64,000 nt of DNA from Cryptomeria japonica (GCF_030272615.1 NC_081414.1:819404396-819468395); one strand, 5' to 3'; shown: positions 1 through 12,578, counted from the first letter of the stretch. A program made the numbers and translations. The notes: generated from the letters alone by a model not told the origin.

Positions 1-1402
1 ATAGACAACTTGAAGAAAATCAAAGGTGATAAGAAAGGAACTTTCAGATTTGGCAACCTACTTGTGTGCTTAATGTTGTACATTACTAAGGAAGTACCCG
101 GTATTGGTAGGAGAGACTTTGGTTTTGATATACTAGTAGGAAAAAAACTGTTAGACATATTGAACAATATGGGAGATGACAAGGAGAAAAACATAAATGA
201 ATATATTCAAACTTTGAAAGCAAGAATGAAGATAGGAATAAGGCTATCTCAAGCAATTGTTGATAAGTATCAAAAGGAGATATGCTTTGTGATCAAGAAA
301 GATGAGATTTGGATGGAGGCAGTTGTCCCTAGGACTATTTGGATTACAGAGATGGGATATGAGGTAGATGACAACATAGTTGAAGCACCTAAGGAACCAA
401 CTGAGAAAGTTTTTGGCGATGTGGAGACCATAGAAAGCAAAATCCAATCTAACAAAAGGATTAAGAAAACTGAACAGATAGTGAGGAAGGGAACAAGATG
501 GACTAAAGCAATAAAAGAAGATGTATTAAAGAAAATTGGTATTAAGGAGAGTGAGCTGGAAGGACTTCAACCGGAAGCACATCTTTCATCAGTCATAATT
601 TCTTCTGACAATGAGATATCGGTTGAATTCAAAAGGGTAGAAAGAAAGAGAAAACCCTCACTGGCACCATCACCCACACCCAGAAAGACAAGACAAAAAC
701 AACAGGTAGTTAGGCCTCCGACTAAGAAATTGACCCCAAAGAAAAGGAAACAAAAATAGGTTATTCCTCCTTTTGACAAACTTTTGGAAGAGATCACTGA
801 AGATGGAAAACTGACAAATATCAACAAATTGTATAATACACTATCCAATGATGAAAAAGAGTATAGAAAATAGTGTAATCTTACACTTAGACATTTATAA
901 GAAATTTTTGATGGAGATTGTAGATGACATACCAAATGACTTGTATAGAAGATTAGAAGCTAGAAGGGTAGCTATTGTTGAATTAGATAAGAAAAACAAA
1001 ATAGAAAAACTACTTGCAATTCACCCAATGAACTCCACTCAAGAGATTGATGAGCTGATCAGTGAAGCTAACCGGACAATATTCTCAACTGGACACTGGC
1101 ATGTAGCATTAATGGCAGGAAGGGTAAATGAAATATCAGAAGAGACTGCAAATAGGTGGGATATATTTTTTGTTGAGAAGGAAAAACAAGAACTTAAAAG
1201 ACCAAAGACTATCAAAGTCTACCAAAAGGATAAGGGGAAACGTAAGGTAGGTGGACCTCCAAGCCTAAAAATAATAGATAATTTACCCCCACCAACCTCT
1301 TATACTCCACCAGTACAAACTATTGACTCACAACAGCAACGGAGAGTATGGATACACCATATGAGGATACAAATCCTGACTCTAAGGTGTTGTACACAAT
1401 GA
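1..1402 (+). pseudogene. Accessory ORF of element A, middle part (unknown function)
   Basis: The frame is open at the left edge and has a TAG at 757-759, so the real start is upstream and the TTG at 10 is not a start. Past a frameshift near 865 the protein continues in the next frame to 1402. Visible parts: a GTFRFGNL-type stretch near the left edge, a basic Lys/Pro-rich linker (about 640-755), then a block with LDIYKKFLMEI, RRLEARR and MAGRVNEI. All align by eye with B (24,180-25,420), and the last block also with C (minus strand, 17,752-18,072). I do not recognise the family. No catalytic motif is visible. It is broken by at least one stop and two frameshifts. Confidence 0.7.
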
Positions 1403-2772
1403 ACATTGGCACATAGGAAGTCAATATTGTGGTAGATAAATAAACAAATGACAAGAGGGATGTGGCAATAGAGTCACTGGTAGGAACTATTGCAGTTGAA
1501 AACATTGGAATTGGGCCAGAACAACAAACTAAAGCATGAAATGATCCCCTGGATACAAGAAAGGAAGATACCATAGGTACACACATTAATGTATCTACTG
1601 AGCTACCGGCAGTAGACAGTATAGAGGTAGACCAAGAGAAACCGGCAGATTCATTAGAGCTAGAATCACAAAAGCCGGCAGTGGATGACATAGTGAAATT
1701 ATCTGAAGCACAAACAGAGACACCATCAAGAGATAACAAAGAGAAACCACCAGAGCAATAGGCTCTTACTAAGGAAAACATTGAAAAATAGGTAGAGCAA
1801 TAGGATTCACAACTACATACTTAGACAGTACCACTGGCTACATCTGACAAGCCCAAACCTCTGGTAGTATAAATGGAAACTCAAACTGATCCTCTAAAGA
1901 AAGAGGAAAGCAAAGCTATCACAACCACCAGCGGTTTACAGATTATGAAAATAGTTGGACAATCATCCGGTAAATCTATGACTAAATTCGGGCCAACCAA
2001 TGTAACAGAGGTACTCTTAGATTCAATAAAGAAAATAACAAAGTGTAATGCATAGGCATATAAGGCTATAGATGATATTTTACCAATTTTGAAGATGATA
2101 GCTCCAAAGTGTAACATAGAAAATAAAGATTCCTTGAGCCAATTAGATACATTGTCTAAGTATATTACTGACAATCTAGTAACACTGGATCAAATAAATG
2201 AAGACACCTTCCCAGAGAAAATGAATAAGGAAAAGGAAAAATTATTTGAGGAAACAGTTAAGAATAATAAGGAAAAAATGGAAACCTTATTACTGGTATT
2301 AGGCAAAACAATCTTGGACTTCAAGAAACTGTGCAGAGATACCTGCAAAACTGACATTTTGATAGAGGACATAGATTCAGAGATCAGCAAAGCACAAAAA
2401 GAAATCAACAATATTGCTAACAACTTAATGGGAACATCAGATTCATTTTTGGTAGTTGAAAAGGAAATTGCAGTTCTTGAGGAGAAAATTGAAAAATTAG
2501 AAAAAGATATAGAAAGAATAAAATCTAAGGCAAAGGATTTAAAGTGCAAACTAGGCCCTAAACTGGATAGCCTCATTTCTTTGAAAAAAGAGATTTCTGA
2601 GGCTCTCGTTCCAGGACTTAAGATAGTGGAAGAGAAAATGCACATACTCACTGGTACAATTCAAAGAATAGAAGCAGTAATAAAGGACAACGAAAGGTTC
2701 AGTGATAGTCAAAATTTTGCATTGGCGGACATCTATCAAATTGTAACCCACCAGTTACAAGGATCTAGGTAG
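1403..2772 (+). pseudogene. Accessory ORF of element A, C-terminal acidic linker and coiled coil
   Basis: Positions 1403-1872 read as an acidic, Pro/Glu-rich linker broken by many TAG stops. From about 1873 the protein recovers: a LLDSIKKI motif, then after a TAG at 2053 a 227-residue open stretch (2089-2772). That stretch is rich in Glu, Lys, Ile and Leu heptads (for example EEKIEKLEKDIERIKSKAKD), typical of a long coiled coil, and ends in an ADIYQIVTHQL tail. The tail and the IEDIDSEI segment are matched in B (26,118-26,910). A structural or oligomerising role is an inference from the coiled coil only. Confidence 0.65.
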
Positions 2773-2980
2773 GAATCACACTCCATTGACATTGAATGAC
2801 AACCTTTTTCATTGATGCCAAAGGGGGAGTAGTGGAGATGAGAAAAATGATCAGCATAAGACATCATCAGCTCAGGGGGAGCAAACATTTTGGTAACATA
2901 GTTTTGACAGTTTTGGCAGATTCTTTTGGACAACATTTTTTGACACATTCTGGATTTTTCTCATGAGTGTTGCCATCAAT

Positions 2981-2995
2981 ACCAAAGAGGGAGAT
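2981..2995 (+). other. Polypurine tract of element A
   Basis: A purine run (AAAGAGGGAGA) sits directly before the TGTTGG that opens the 3' LTR, the usual primer site for plus-strand DNA synthesis. A second purine block (AAAGGGGGAG) lies about 160 bp upstream near 2821. Confidence 0.7.
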
Positions 2996-3755
2996 TGTTG
3001 GAAAATGCACACTCCAATGAGAAATTGTAGGTGATTGAAGGTATTGTCATTGATGGCAACCTTACAATCATATGGCACCAGCACCGGCAGACTCTACACT
3101 AGCATCAAAAAGATTAATTACGGGCACCCTGGCTGACAGGATTTTATTTATTGCAAAATGTAATTAATTGTAATATATTTTTGTAAGCCGACAAGGCAAG
3201 TTGTAATATGACTAATATAAGTATGAGTTCATGTAAATCATTTTTAGATGAGGATATGGTTAGATTATTGATGTGAATATTAAGGCAGAGTTTGGTATAA
3301 GGTTTTGGCAGTTGCAGAGCTTAAACCAGTATTGGATCTGGCATAGCAGATGCCTTTTTGTAGTAGTACATGACATTGGACTTTCATAATCCACTTTTGT
3401 AAGTTAGTGAGACTTCTCCTTTTTGTATGTAAGCAGTGAGCTTTAGGTAGTTGTCCTTCCTGCATGTGCAGGCCCCTATTGTAACAGTAATATTCTCTTA
3501 TTTGCCAGTAAGTGAATATTGTGGGTCACAAATCCCACCGAGGTTTTTCCCACACCGGGTTTCCTCATTAAAAATATTGTGTTATGGTGTTTTTTTCATG
3601 TTGTGCTTATTGTTCTTATTTACTGCATTAATTTTGGTTTATCAGTACACAGTTTTGGAATGCTTTTCATTTAATAAATTAAGAAAATTCATTAACTAGC
3701 AAGATACTGATTCACCCCCCCCCCCCCCCTCTCAATATCTTTGGGAATCCTAACA
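2996..3755 (+). repeat. 3' LTR of element A
   Basis: It begins TGTTGG and ends CTAACA, 760 bp. It contains the core shared with other LTRs here: 'gcatgtgcaggcccc', then 'cccaccgaggtttttccc', then a C-run followed by 'tctcaat' just before the end. The poly-C run (about 3715-3729) may be length-variable. Confidence 0.8.
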
Positions 3756-4697
3756 TGGGAATGGGGTTCAGACAAATCATCCAATGATTATGAGCTCACT
3801 GAGACATTCCAAGAACTAGGTGAACCCACAGAAGAAGAGGAATTTCATAGAAAATTCAAAGTTGGTCAAGAAACAACTCCTAAGGATCCCACACAGTCTT
3901 TTTCTTTAGGTTCTACGTTGAAATCACAAAGAATGAGGACACCAGTTCTAGAATGTGCTTTTACTAATGACAATTTGGACTCATTCACAATCAAGACAGA
4001 TGAGGAGAGTACCAACGATGATCTCGACAACTACCTTGACATACCTGAATATAACTATATCTGCACCCTAACACCCACTGACTTTGAAAAAATTGAAGGC
4101 CTTCCCCTTGTTCACCACCAACTTATTGATTGGGACCATGAAGGACCTATACAATTCGACACATTCCAAAACGATGAAGCCTTTATCGATTATTTAGGCA
4201 TCCAAGATGATCTTCCACTTGGGGACCATAAGGAAGGATACACTATAGAACTCAATAGCATGGCATATTTTGGTGAGGGTGTTGGGCCTTCCAATCGCAA
4301 AAATGTAAAAATAAAAACAAATCAAGGGTTTTACAATGAAAACCACATTGTGGCATTATCTGACCCCAAAAAAGTAAAAAGAAAGGATGTATCTAAGGGT
4401 GAAAACCTCTCTAAGGCACCCAAAGATGGAAGGCTTGACATTCTCCCAACATCATATGAATAAAAATCATCTATGTTAGTAGAGGAGACCATCAAAACAA
4501 ACATTGGTACAGAAGAGATTCCACATAACATATTCTTGGCACAATCTCTGACAAAGAGAGAAAGATCAAAGTTCATAAGTTTCTTCACAGAGCGACAAAT
4601 AAATTTTGCATGGTCATATGCCAATATGCTTGGACTGGATCTGGATTTAGTGATGCATTATTTGATAGTTAAACTAGGGGAAAAGGTAGTGAAATAG
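3756..4697 (+). pseudogene. Gypsy (M) polyprotein region upstream of reverse transcriptase
   Basis: One open stretch runs to 4463 (its apparent Met at 3741 lies inside A's LTR, so it is not the true start). After a TAA it continues in another frame (4473-4697). The first part is acidic (Asp/Glu-rich) with no clear protease DSG or DTG; the second carries the F.wSYaDMpGLD-like lead-in to RT found in Tat pol (here FAWSYANMLGLD). It probably covers the protease-RT spacer. Broken by A on the left and stops on the right. Confidence 0.6.
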
Positions 4698-4709
4698 AAA
4701 TTAAGAAAG

Positions 4710-5530
4710 ATGCATTCACAGGTGGCATTATTAGTCAAGGCAGAGCTTGAAAAATTATTGGATGTCAGATTCATACGCCAAATTGATTATCCTAAATGGA
4801 TTTCCAACTTGGTACCAGTCAATAAGCCACATCGCAGCATCAGAATATGCACAGATTTTAGAGACATCAACAAAGCTTGTCCTAAGGATGACTTTCCATT
4901 GCCAAATATCGACCTAATCATAGATCTCGCAATAGTTCATGCAATATTATCTTTGATGGACGGATTCTCTGGCTACAATCAAATAAAAATCACATCCAAA
5001 GATCAACACAAAACAACATTTACTTGTCCCTGGGGAACTTGTTGCTGGAATGTCATGCCCTTTCGGGCTAAAGAATGCAGGCGCTACATACCAATGAGCC
5101 ATGACTACTATCTTTCATGATCTCATGCACGTAACTGTAGAAGATTATGTTGATGACCTCTTGGGAAAATCAATAGATAGAGATACACATTTGGACATCC
5201 TTTCAGTCATTTTTGATTAGTTGGAAAATTACAAAGTAAGACTAAACCCCCAGAATTGTATCTTTGGAGTAATCTCCAGGAAGCTCCTGGGATTCATTGT
5301 TTCAAAAAGAGGAATTGAAGCCGATCCAGCAAAAGTTAAAGTGATCTTAAAAATGCCACCACCAAGAAATATTAGTCAACTTTGATCTTTACAAGGAAGA
5401 CTCCAGTCCATATGAAGATTCATAGCACAACTTGCAGATAAATGTCATCCTTTTCAGCACTTGCTACACAAAAACATCAAATTCAAATGGGATGATAACT
5501 GTCAACAGGCTTTTTAGATACTCAAAGATT
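4710..5530 (+). pseudogene. Gypsy (M) reverse transcriptase remnant
   Basis: Recognisable Ty3/gypsy RT blocks in order: KAELEKLLDVRFIR, a substrate-binding block WISNLVPVNKPHRSIRICTD, FRDINKACPKDDFPLPNID, and DGFSGYNQI. The frame then shifts near 5,090 and resumes with the catalytic YVDDLL at about 5,146-5,163, followed by LLGFIVSKRGIEADPAKV. In-frame stops (TAG near 5218, TGA near 5384, TAG near 5516) and frameshifts make it non-functional. Confidence 0.9.
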
Positions 5531-6510
5531 ATATTCTGAATCCACTAGTCTTGATGCCACCAGTCCCAGAACAACCCTTGTTACTCTACATATTAGCTAC
5601 ATCAATAGCACTGGGGCCACTCTTAGCACAACAAGATGTTGAGGGCAAAGAAAAGGTAGTATATTACATCATTCGTACTTTGGTTGGTTATGAGTTAAAC
5701 TACACACCAATTGAGCATGTGTGTCTCATTGTGGTTTTTGCTTCGCAAAAATTACGACATTACATGCTAACTCATAAAACTAAGCTGGTCGCAAGGATCA
5801 ACCCATTGAAATGCCTTCTCAATAAAGAAACACTTACTAGCAGACTAGCCAAATGGGTGATGCTCTTGAGTTAATTTGACATTGAATATGTGGATAGAAA
5901 AGCAATAAAGGGACAAGCTACCACAGATCAGTTAGCAAATGCACCCATGATAGATGATGATCCTCTAATTTCAGAATTTCTAGATGAATCCATCATGTTC
6001 GTATCACACACAAAGCCTTGGCAACTATGCTTTGACAGCACATACATGCAACATGGTGCAGGATGTGGCATCCTTTTTATCACACCTCAAGGGGATTCCA
6101 TTCAAAAATCATACCGATTGTCATTTCCTTGCACTAACAACATAGCAGAATATGAGGCATTAACAACTAGATTACAAATTGCAGTTTAGTGGAAGATCCA
6201 GGAACTTCATGTTTTTGGGGACTCTCAACTTGTAATTTGTCAAGAAACTGATGACTACCAAAAAAAGGATGAAAAATTAATACTTTACAAGAAAATGGTA
6301 GATGACTTCAAGCAACATTTCATGAAGTTAACCTTTGAGCAGATACCAAGAGAGAATAATCGAGCTGCAGATGCCATGGCTACTATTGCTTCACTGATCG
6401 ATCTACCACAGAATAAAACCCACTATGAGTTCTTGGTGGATAACCTTTTGGTTCCCTCATATGAGATCACTCCTACTGAGATAATATGTGTCGTTGATCC
6501 TGATTCCTAG
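5531..6510 (+). pseudogene. Gypsy (M) RNase H plus second, archaeal-like RNase H
   Basis: Positions 5551-5874 carry the usual pol RNase H with GYELNYTPIEH and FASQKLRHYMLTH. After a TAA, 5890-6510 carry a second RNase H of the type seen in Tat elements: FDSTYMQHGAGCGILF, NNIAEYEALTTRLQIA, FGDSQLVICQ and NRAADAMA give the acidic Asp, Glu, Asp and Asp positions. A TAG splits it at 6187-6189. The dual RNase H is the best evidence for Tat lineage. Confidence 0.85.
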
Positions 6511-7770
6511 TTATATGGTTCCATTTCCACATACCTCCATAACAGCACCCTTCCTCCTGACTTATCCAACAACCAACATCATACTTTCATTCACCAATCT
6601 TCCTGATACATCATTTTAGCTGATATCCTATACCATCAAGGTCTAGATGGAACTCTCCTTAGATGTTTAGAAAGGTACAAAGCTCATATTGCATTACACA
6701 AAGTTCATGAAGGAATATGTGGTCCACATTCTAGTGGTCCTATCTTAGCCAAGAAACTCATAAAGACTGGATATTACTGGCCCAATATGGAAAAAGATTC
6801 ATATCGGTTTGTCAAGAAATGTAAGCAATTTCAAATTCATGGAGACCTTACTCATGCACCAGCACAAGAACTTCAACCGATTGTGACTCCTTGGCCCTTT
6901 TGTCAGTGGGGACTCAATCTCATAGGCAAGAATCACCCTCCTTCTTCCAATGGCCACAAATTCATTATCACTGCCACAAAGTATTTCACAAAATGGATTG
7001 ATGTCTTGCCTCTTACACGAGTCGTTGTAAAATATATTTCTACATTCATCCTTAACTATATCATTTGTCGGTATGGTATTCCTCTTTCCATCATCACCGA
7101 CAACGAGCATCCCTTCAAAAATTAGGATGTTCATGAACTTTGTGATTGATTCCATATTACCCATCGTTTCTCCACTCCCTATTACCCCCAAGGTAATGGT
7201 GAAGTTGAGGCGTCTAATAAAACTATTCTTAAAATCCTCAAAAAGACAGTTGATGACATTGGCCGAAATTGGCATATCCAACTTAATCTTGCACTTTGGG
7301 CTTATCGCACAAGTGTTCACACACCTACAAGAGCTACACCTTATTCACTTGTCTATGGTGCTAAAGCTATCTTGCCTATTGAGGTCGAGTTGCCATCTTT
7401 ATGAGTCTCTTTGCACAACATTATCAATGATGAATACGTCTCTCACTTACAAGAACTAGAACTATTGGATGAACGAAGATAAATTGCTTTTAATCATCTC
7501 AAGGCTTATCAACAATGAATGGGTCATAGTTACAATCACAAGGTAAAGCCTCGCACATTTGAGGTAGGTGACTTAGTTCTCAAAGAAAATCCTAAAAATC
7601 AGCAAGACAGAGAGAAGAAGGGCAAGTTCGAACTGAATTGGCTTGGTCCTTACATCATCACAGCAACCTATGGATCTGGTGCATATTAACTCTCAACCCT
7701 AGAGGGAAAACCTTTGGAGGATCCTATCAATTGCATGCACCTTCATAGGTTTTACACATAGCTCTTCAGA
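6511..7770 (+). pseudogene. Gypsy (M) integrase remnant
   Basis: The zinc-binding region is HKVHEGICGPHSSG...YYWPNM...KKC; one of the expected cysteines is not visible. The core shows WGLNLIGKN, YFTKWIDVLPL, YGIPLSIITDN, then after a TAG and frame change YYPQGNGEVEASNKT and WAYRTSVHTPT. The C-terminus has DLVLKENPK and a GPY/F-like NWLGPYIITATYGSGAY followed by a TAA. At least six stops are present. Confidence 0.85.
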
Positions 7771-9399
7771 GTATCCTAATTCAAAAATACAAAAAATTCA
7801 AAACATTTCAAAAATACAAAAAAAAATATAAATAAAAAATTGTTACTTGGTGAAAACTTGGCAAATAGGCGCCTTGTGACACAAAAAAATTGAAAAATTG
7901 AAAAGAAAGTAAAAAGAAATAATTTCGTCCAACGGTGAAAACCACTTCGGTGGTGCCCTAGGCAAGTGCCATGGTGAAAACTAGTCACGGGCACCATGTC
8001 TAGAGACATTTCTCCTCCCTCCTTCAAGATTCCATTTCATCCTTTCACTTTGCACACACTCACAACCTATCCATCCATAATAAACTTACCCATTCCCATC
8101 ATGGCTTGTTAATGATCTTCTGAAGATTGGTTAGCCATTCATAAAAATCCTTCCTTTTCATCCCTTTCCATCCATAATAAATCAGCTCCTATATGTGGCT
8201 AAGGCAAATCCTACGTCTAGTGATTGTGTGGAACTGAGAGCATCACACATTCTGAGGAGTACAGTTTCTTCCAGTTTTCTTCAATCTATCCACGCACAAT
8301 CCACAAAAAAAGCAACACTTGCATTGCCAATCCATAATTAAGTTTTGTCTTCTCTGTAATAAAGTATCATTTTCAATTATTCAGTTAGTTTCAGAGGAGA
8401 CACAGCAGCAACAATAGGCTTCAACAAATCAAATCTTTCAACAAACTCAGACAACATTATGGTTCAGTGCTATCTATCATTTGCGAAAGCAAAAATTGTG
8501 ACCATAATCAAATAGATTTATACAAGTGACAAGAGACACTAAACTTGAGGACTATAGTGGATGTTGGTGTGGAGTCTTGGTTTTCTTTTGATTTTATCTT
8601 TTTGTGACATGTCTTTTATCTTTTTCAGGATGTCTCAGACTAAATATTTTATCTCCAGGATGTCTTTGACTAGAAAGGTGAGGATGGGGTATCGTCACCT
8701 ATTTTTCTTTGTTGTTTGTGGATTGTCTCATAGTAATGCTATGACTTTTCCAAGGATATGAGGACACTATGAGTCTAGTGTAAATTGGGGCATTCCTTGT
8801 TTGTGACTGTCTGATCTCCATGCAAATGGGTACAATGACTTTCTAGGTCGAACATATACCTGGATTGTCATAACCTATTTTCCATAACAAAGCTCAATGA
8901 TGATAATAGAACAAGAAGCCCTTTCACTTCCATATCTTTTATCTTTCATCCTACTTTCCGGATTGACCTCCATTGTCCCTCTTGAGTCTATGTAGCCCGT
9001 TATCACATGACTAAGTATAATGACATGCCAAAAACATTTGCATTTCATGTAGTTTGCACCTGCATTACCAAATATTAGCATTTCATAAATACATATAGAT
9101 ATCACAATTGCATCACATCCTACACACAACACATGTTAGCACATTTTACATTCTCATCATGTAAATAGTTATTTGCATTATCATGTTCATTCGCATCTCA
9201 TACATTCACATTTGCATTTGCATAACATATTAAAAATATAAAAGAACAAAAATATATTGCATTTCATCATGAACATATTTGCATCCATATCATAAACATC
9301 ACATAGGTACACATGCATATAGCTGCTATAATGATGAATCATCTCATATATATATTTCAAAATCATAAGTGTAATGATACAATGATGTCAAAATACATA
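7771..9399. other. Non-coding 3' region of gypsy element M
   Basis: About 1.6 kb without a gene I can support. It opens with an A-rich run (7783-7850) and a stretch (7860-8010) with 'ctaggcaagtgccatggtgaaaa'-type wording, which I associate with sequence downstream of pol in gypsy/Tat elements. The segment 8990-9370 is AT-rich with repeated 'cattatcatgttcattcgcat'-like phrases. Confidence 0.4.
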
Positions 9400-11340
9400 T
9401 GGCTACAATCACCCGAAGGTGTCTACATCATCATATAAAAATGGTAGAAAGACTGATACATAGGGAGCCCTCTAAAGCTATGATGAACTCTGTCCCTCAG
9501 AGCCAGCTGGCCTCAACAGAGTCTAAGACCTGGAAGCACCCATCCCATGATCATCTCGCATGCCCCCTCTATCTGGTGGTGGTGGAGGACCCATGACCCC
9601 ACCGCTAGATGTCTATCTCCTGTCTCTCCCTCTAGAGGTCGTCGTTGTCCACGATGGTCTCTGGAAGCTCCTAGCTCGCTAATCTAGTGGCACCACTCCA
9701 TAGTATAGGTCTCACCAGTAAGTTATCTCCTCCCCTACCCATAGAACATAGGCATATCTAGCCCCTGTATCTTCTGCTTCCTGTCTCCCTGCCCTCAGTG
9801 TTGTCTCAGCCTTTGTATAGTGTTGAATATCTTGATCCCTCTCCTGCTCAGTGTCCGTCAGTTGTCTCCTGAGTCTAGTTGTATCCCTCTCCAAATCTTG
9901 GATCTCATCTTCTTATCCCTAGTAGATATCCCTCAAGGACAGTAGCTCATCCTCCTCTCTCCCCTCACCCTGTCCCTATGGTTACTCCCATGCCTACTCA
10001 TGTCCCTGTCCTCATCCCTGTACCTATCTGGGAACCTTGTTGTTGTCACTTGTAATGGAAATTTGCCTCTACCCCTCACTACATGCATCTACCTCTCCTC
10101 TTTGCCCTCTCTCCTCTAATCCACTCTCCTCTCTACCACTGAGCTCCACCTTCGTCGTCAGCCTCTACTTCCACCATCTCCACTATCATCTCCATCACCT
10201 CCACCATCTCCCTCTATCGGCTCCCCTAGATTCGTCAGCTATGGAAACGGATGCTTTGCCCAATATACAGTGTACTCTGCATCCATCCCTACATCCTCCA
10301 CATTTGCCCATATGTCCCAAGGCATGGGAACCATCTCTAGAAGTTGTGTCACTGCCTGATCATAAATAATAATGGTCCTAAATGTACCTGATCCCTCATC
10401 ATCCGTTCATACATCCCTGACCCCCGTGGCATCCATTGTATCCTTCTAGACTACCTACATACCTTGTCTATCAATTGCCTCTCAATAACATATGGTGTCC
10501 GACCTATCAGATACCTGCTTTTGAACACATATGACAGCTCCATTATATCATCCTCCCACTCCTTGCAGTCTAATTAAGGCCTCCATATCACACTGTCTAC
10601 CTCATCAATAACCCGACACCAATACTCTAGCCTCCCAATTCATGGTTGGGAAGTAATCATATCATACAGGTGTACATCATTATGCCCATGTCCCCTTCCT
10701 CTAAAGTGTATCAAACGATTAACCAGAAGATGCTCATATGCCCATACCTGCAAAAAATGCCACTCTGCCTCCTAATACTATTGATCCATGATATACAAAC
10801 TGATGCAGCTCATAGTACAAGTGTGCTAGCAGACATGGCCCCCATGCAAACCTAGTGTGCTCAGTCACCAATTCCTCTAGTGTCCTCCCCCATCCCATAG
10901 CCAACCCTCATGTTGCCCTTTTTGAACAGAGGAACCCACCAATCACTCCTACCAGCATCGCCAGTAGTGTCAATCTTATTTGTTTCATGGTGTCCCAAGC
11001 CACATGTCCAACCCTCATCTATAGTCCTGGATCTTGGAACACTCATCTCAGTGCATCTCTATCTCCCTCTCAATCGTAAGGAACTAACTCCCCAACGATC
11101 AATATCCATAGTATCTTGTACACATCCTCCAAAGTGACTGTCATCTCACCCATCGGTAGATGAAATGTACATGACTCTGAGTGCCATCTCTCAACTAATG
11201 CAGTCAACAATCTCATGTTTGCCAAAAATTAGGCACATACATAATGTATCACAATCTCATAGCCTCCACTCCCGCTCTATCCTCAAATGTCAGCTCTAGT
11301 CGTAAACTCTGAGTCGAAAAGAATCTCTCCCGTGACTCTA
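9400..11340 (-). pseudogene. Antisense plant mobile domain (PMD) relic inside gypsy element M
   Basis: On the minus strand, from about 11,215 downwards, the frame reads LLTALVERWHSESCTFHLP followed by MGEMTVTLEDVYKIL, which fits the PMD signature (ERW-x-ET-H-TFHLP-x-GEMT-x-TL-x-DV). It continues with WDTMKQIRLTLLAM, a GRTLEELVTEHTRFAWG block, and PCLLAHLYYELHQFVYHG (PMD: aWGsa-LAyLYreL). After a frameshift near 10,765 another frame gives QVWAYEHLL and further. The last third (9,400-10,330) is basic/coiled and poorly conserved. Stops include UGA and UAG. PMD proteins also occur as host genes (MAIN/MAIL family), but position and decay here point to the element-borne version. Confidence 0.75.
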
Positions 11341-11385
11341 GCATAGGTAGGTCCTCCTGTAGTCAAGCAAATCAACTATGTTAAT

Positions 11386-11590
11386 CCTAGTGGTACTCCC
11401 TATTCATCACAAAGTGCTTCTTTTTATCCTAGTGCTTATATCTATCATATGGCACTCTATCTTAGTGGTACTCCTTGTTCATCACAAATTGTTGCTTTCT
11501 TTTTATCCTAGCGCTTATATCTATTATATGGAACTCTATCCTAGTAGCATTCCCTGTTCATCACAAAGTGTTGCTTTTATCTTTTAGGGT
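11386..11590 (+). repeat. Tandem repeat, about 75-79 bp unit, nearly three copies
   Basis: Each unit carries 'gtactcc..gttcatcacaaa' and 'tttatcctag.gcttatatct'. Unit starts are near 11390, 11465 and 11544; the third is cut short. A further isolated copy of 'ggtactccttgttcatcac' lies at about 11717. Confidence 0.8.
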
Positions 11591-11945
11591 ACCTACTTGA
11601 GTGTATCCTCTTGAGTAGCTTATCCAATTGACAATGTATGTTCTATCACAGAATTGTCAATTTCAACCTAATCTAATTGGCAACGTATGTTCTATCACAG
11701 AATTGTCAATTTCTATGGTACTCCTTGTTCATCACAAAGTGCCTTGCTATATCCTATTCTAGGGCCTCTACTTGAGTGTATCCTCTTAACTAGTTTCCTG
11801 ATTGGCAAAGTATTTCCAATCATAGAATTGTCAATCCTAGCCCTATCTGCTATCCCAGTCTTCTCTATAGGACCTACTTGAGTGTATCCTCTCAGCGCCT
11901 TATCCAATCGACAGCGTATGTTTATCACAAAACTGTTGATTCGAC
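11588..11945 (+). repeat. Interspersed direct repeats in the M 3' region
   Basis: The phrase 'ctacttgagtgtatcctct' occurs three times (about 11592, 11766, 11874), and 'gaattgtcaat' preceded by 'gtatgttctatcaca'-like sequence occurs in at least three places. This looks like a broken higher-order tandem array. Confidence 0.65.
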
Positions 11946-12495
11946 CTTGAAGACATAAACGCACCTGTCTTGCACAAACACACCTGTATTTCACAGACGT
12001 GCTCGCATCGGACACAAACACTATTACAATCATAGGTGCACCTGGCACCAACACAGATGTGCATGGCACCAATGCAAACACACCTTGGCATTTTTCCCCC
12101 AGCTTGACATTTTTTTTGCAACCTACCTAATATGCATTTATTGTTCTACCTAACATGTATTTATGACAACAATTAATGCGACAAGGTACAAGGAGATTGC
12201 ATCTGTCGGCCTGTAATATCGGCAAATGCGATCGAATCTGTGCACCAATGCCATCGTTGTTGACTGTTGACTGCCCTCTGCTCTCTTTGCACTCTGATCT
12301 CTTAGGTATGTGGATGACAATGAGGATGTTTTCCCTTTTAGTTTATCTTATAGACTACCCTATCCCTAGTCTCCAGCGTCACTCTTCTTTATCCCATGAC
12401 TCTGTCACTCTATCCTATCTTGTCAGTCCTTTCTAGCCTTTCTTTCTTATCGAGATATTGTATGCAATCTTTTTAGACATTTTCATCCAATCTCT
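11946..12495. other. Unassigned stretch before the putative M LTR
   Basis: A segment rich in 'gcac..acacac' words (11960-12085), then ordinary AT-rich sequence. No gene or motif could be supported. A purine run (GAGGGGGCATA) at about 12497-12507 may be the polypurine tract for the LTR that follows. Confidence 0.35.
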
Positions 12496-12578
12496 TGAGG
12501 GGGCATATCATTCCCATATTAGGGCAAGTTTGTATCAGTTCATATTATCTTCTTTGAAACACCTAAAATTGTCCTATC

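Larger units (their letters stand above)
1..3755 (+). mobile_element. Element A: 3' part of a non-autonomous LTR element (LARD-like)
   Basis: The 5' end lies outside the window. What is present is about 3 kb of internal region carrying a degenerate long accessory ORF, a polypurine tract, and one complete 3' LTR ending in CTAACA at 3755. No protease, integrase or reverse transcriptase can be read. The same ORF recurs in elements B and C, which shows that it belongs to the element and not to a captured unique gene. Sequence right of 3755 is the gypsy element M, so A appears to be inserted in M; the TSD cannot be checked because the left flank is missing. Confidence 0.8.

Noticed and set aside
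3451-3699. 82-residue ORF in the 3' LTR of A
   Set aside because: Lies in LTR core sequence; similar short ORFs occur in every LTR of this group.
3711-3729. Poly-C run as a G-quadruplex site
   Set aside because: A C-run at this place is common to all LTRs of this group and its length may be an assembly artefact.
9712-9894. Minus-strand 60-residue open stretch as a separate gene
   Set aside because: It is part of the C-terminal region of the PMD relic, not an independent ORF.
10037-10369. Plus-strand Ser/Leu/His-rich open stretch
   Set aside because: Shadow of the minus-strand PMD relic; composition reflects the complement of a charged coding region.
9400-11340. Host plant mobile domain gene
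   Set aside because: Antisense position behind a gypsy integrase, stops and a frameshift, and no intron-like layout point to an element-borne relic.
11386-11590. CRISPR-like repeat array
   Set aside because: Eukaryotic context, diverged tandem units with no unique spacers.
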